Below, one piece after another: positions 63,897 through 64,000 of a DNA stretch of 64,000 nucleotides. A program made the position numbers and the translations under genes. The stretch spans positions 176,301 through 240,300 of the forward strand of contig NZ_JACJSF010000002.1 in the NCBI RefSeq assembly GCF_014698035.1, given 5' to 3'. Source of the DNA: Desmonostoc muscorum FACHB-395. Its GTDB lineage: Bacteria > Cyanobacteriota > Cyanobacteriia > Cyanobacteriales > Nostocaceae. The notes beneath the pieces were generated by a model. That model made no database searches. It saw only the letters and a program-made list of their open reading frames with translations, and was not told the origin of the DNA. Positions within the stretch are counted from its first letter, which is position 1; each line of letters starts with the position of its first letter.

Positions 63897-64000
63897 GGCT
63901 TGCTGAAAAAGTCATAAAAAAGCAATTCTTTTAGGTTGACTAGTTATTTAAGCAAGCTCAAAGATAAGTTTTTGTTGCCTATAGCTAGCAAAATCATAAC
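63897..64000. mobile_element. Possible start of an insertion sequence
   Basis: GGGCTTGCTGAAAAAGTC directly after the fragment's stop resembles terminal inverted repeats of cyanobacterial IS4/IS5-type elements. The window ends before any transposase could be seen. Confidence 0.3.

Overview
The window is cyanobacterial chromosome, most likely from a filamentous heterocyst-forming Nostoc/Anabaena-type species. The evidence is the very frequent HIP1 octamer GCGATCGC, phycocyanin genes (cpcBA), a high-light-inducible (Hlip) protein, a group 1 SigA sigma factor, a VTE5-like phytol kinase, large multidomain histidine kinases, and many short Nostoc-type repeats, including 21-nt tandem arrays and dispersed palindromic units. 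No rRNA, tRNA or CRISPR array was recognised. The window begins inside a gene and ends at what looks like the edge of an insertion sequence.

Region 1 (1-23 kb) is a signal-transduction island: a CHASE2 hybrid kinase and a REC-kinase (overlapping ATGA), a DUF1499 protein, a rhodanese, a WD40 protein, then a three-gene phosphorelay. That relay has a multi-receiver OmpR regulator (REC-wHTH-HPt-REC-REC), a membrane sensor kinase whose GAF domain carries the Cys-His pair of cyanobacteriochromes, and a single-receiver protein. The set mirrors the RcaC/RcaE/RcaF components of chromatic acclimation. It is followed by a truncated nifJ, a linker-less cpcBA pair on the opposite strand, and fragments and paralogues of the single-receiver gene. 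Next come a REC/thioredoxin-reductase-like fusion and a cyclic-nucleotide-domain kinase, which probably form one operon.

Region 2 (23-39 kb) is mostly housekeeping: a decayed IS1182-like transposase, ychF, yidD, phytol kinase, a Uma2 protein, miaA divergent from gyrB, a 1.5-kb gene-free stretch, sigA, an Hlip gene, a gyrA/parC-type gene, a CheY-like regulator and a TPR protein.

Region 3 (39-47 kb) is a tripartite efflux locus: TetR regulator, a secreted repeat protein, a MacA-like adaptor, a MacB-like permease, its ATPase, and a TolC-like outer-membrane protein. A MITE sits between the last two.

Region 4 (46.5-64 kb) holds a cupin, a CPA2 antiporter with Usp domains, two head-to-head methyltransferases, a second Uma2 protein, a VOC protein, DUF4385, infC, a 1001-residue transporter-HEAT fusion, a stress protein, a TrkA-type protein, a DUF3124 lipoprotein, a CPA1 antiporter, a DUF389 membrane protein and a truncated gene at an apparent IS end. 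Three genes here and in region 3 end directly in copies of one repeat, and several proteins carry repeat-derived in-frame inserts.
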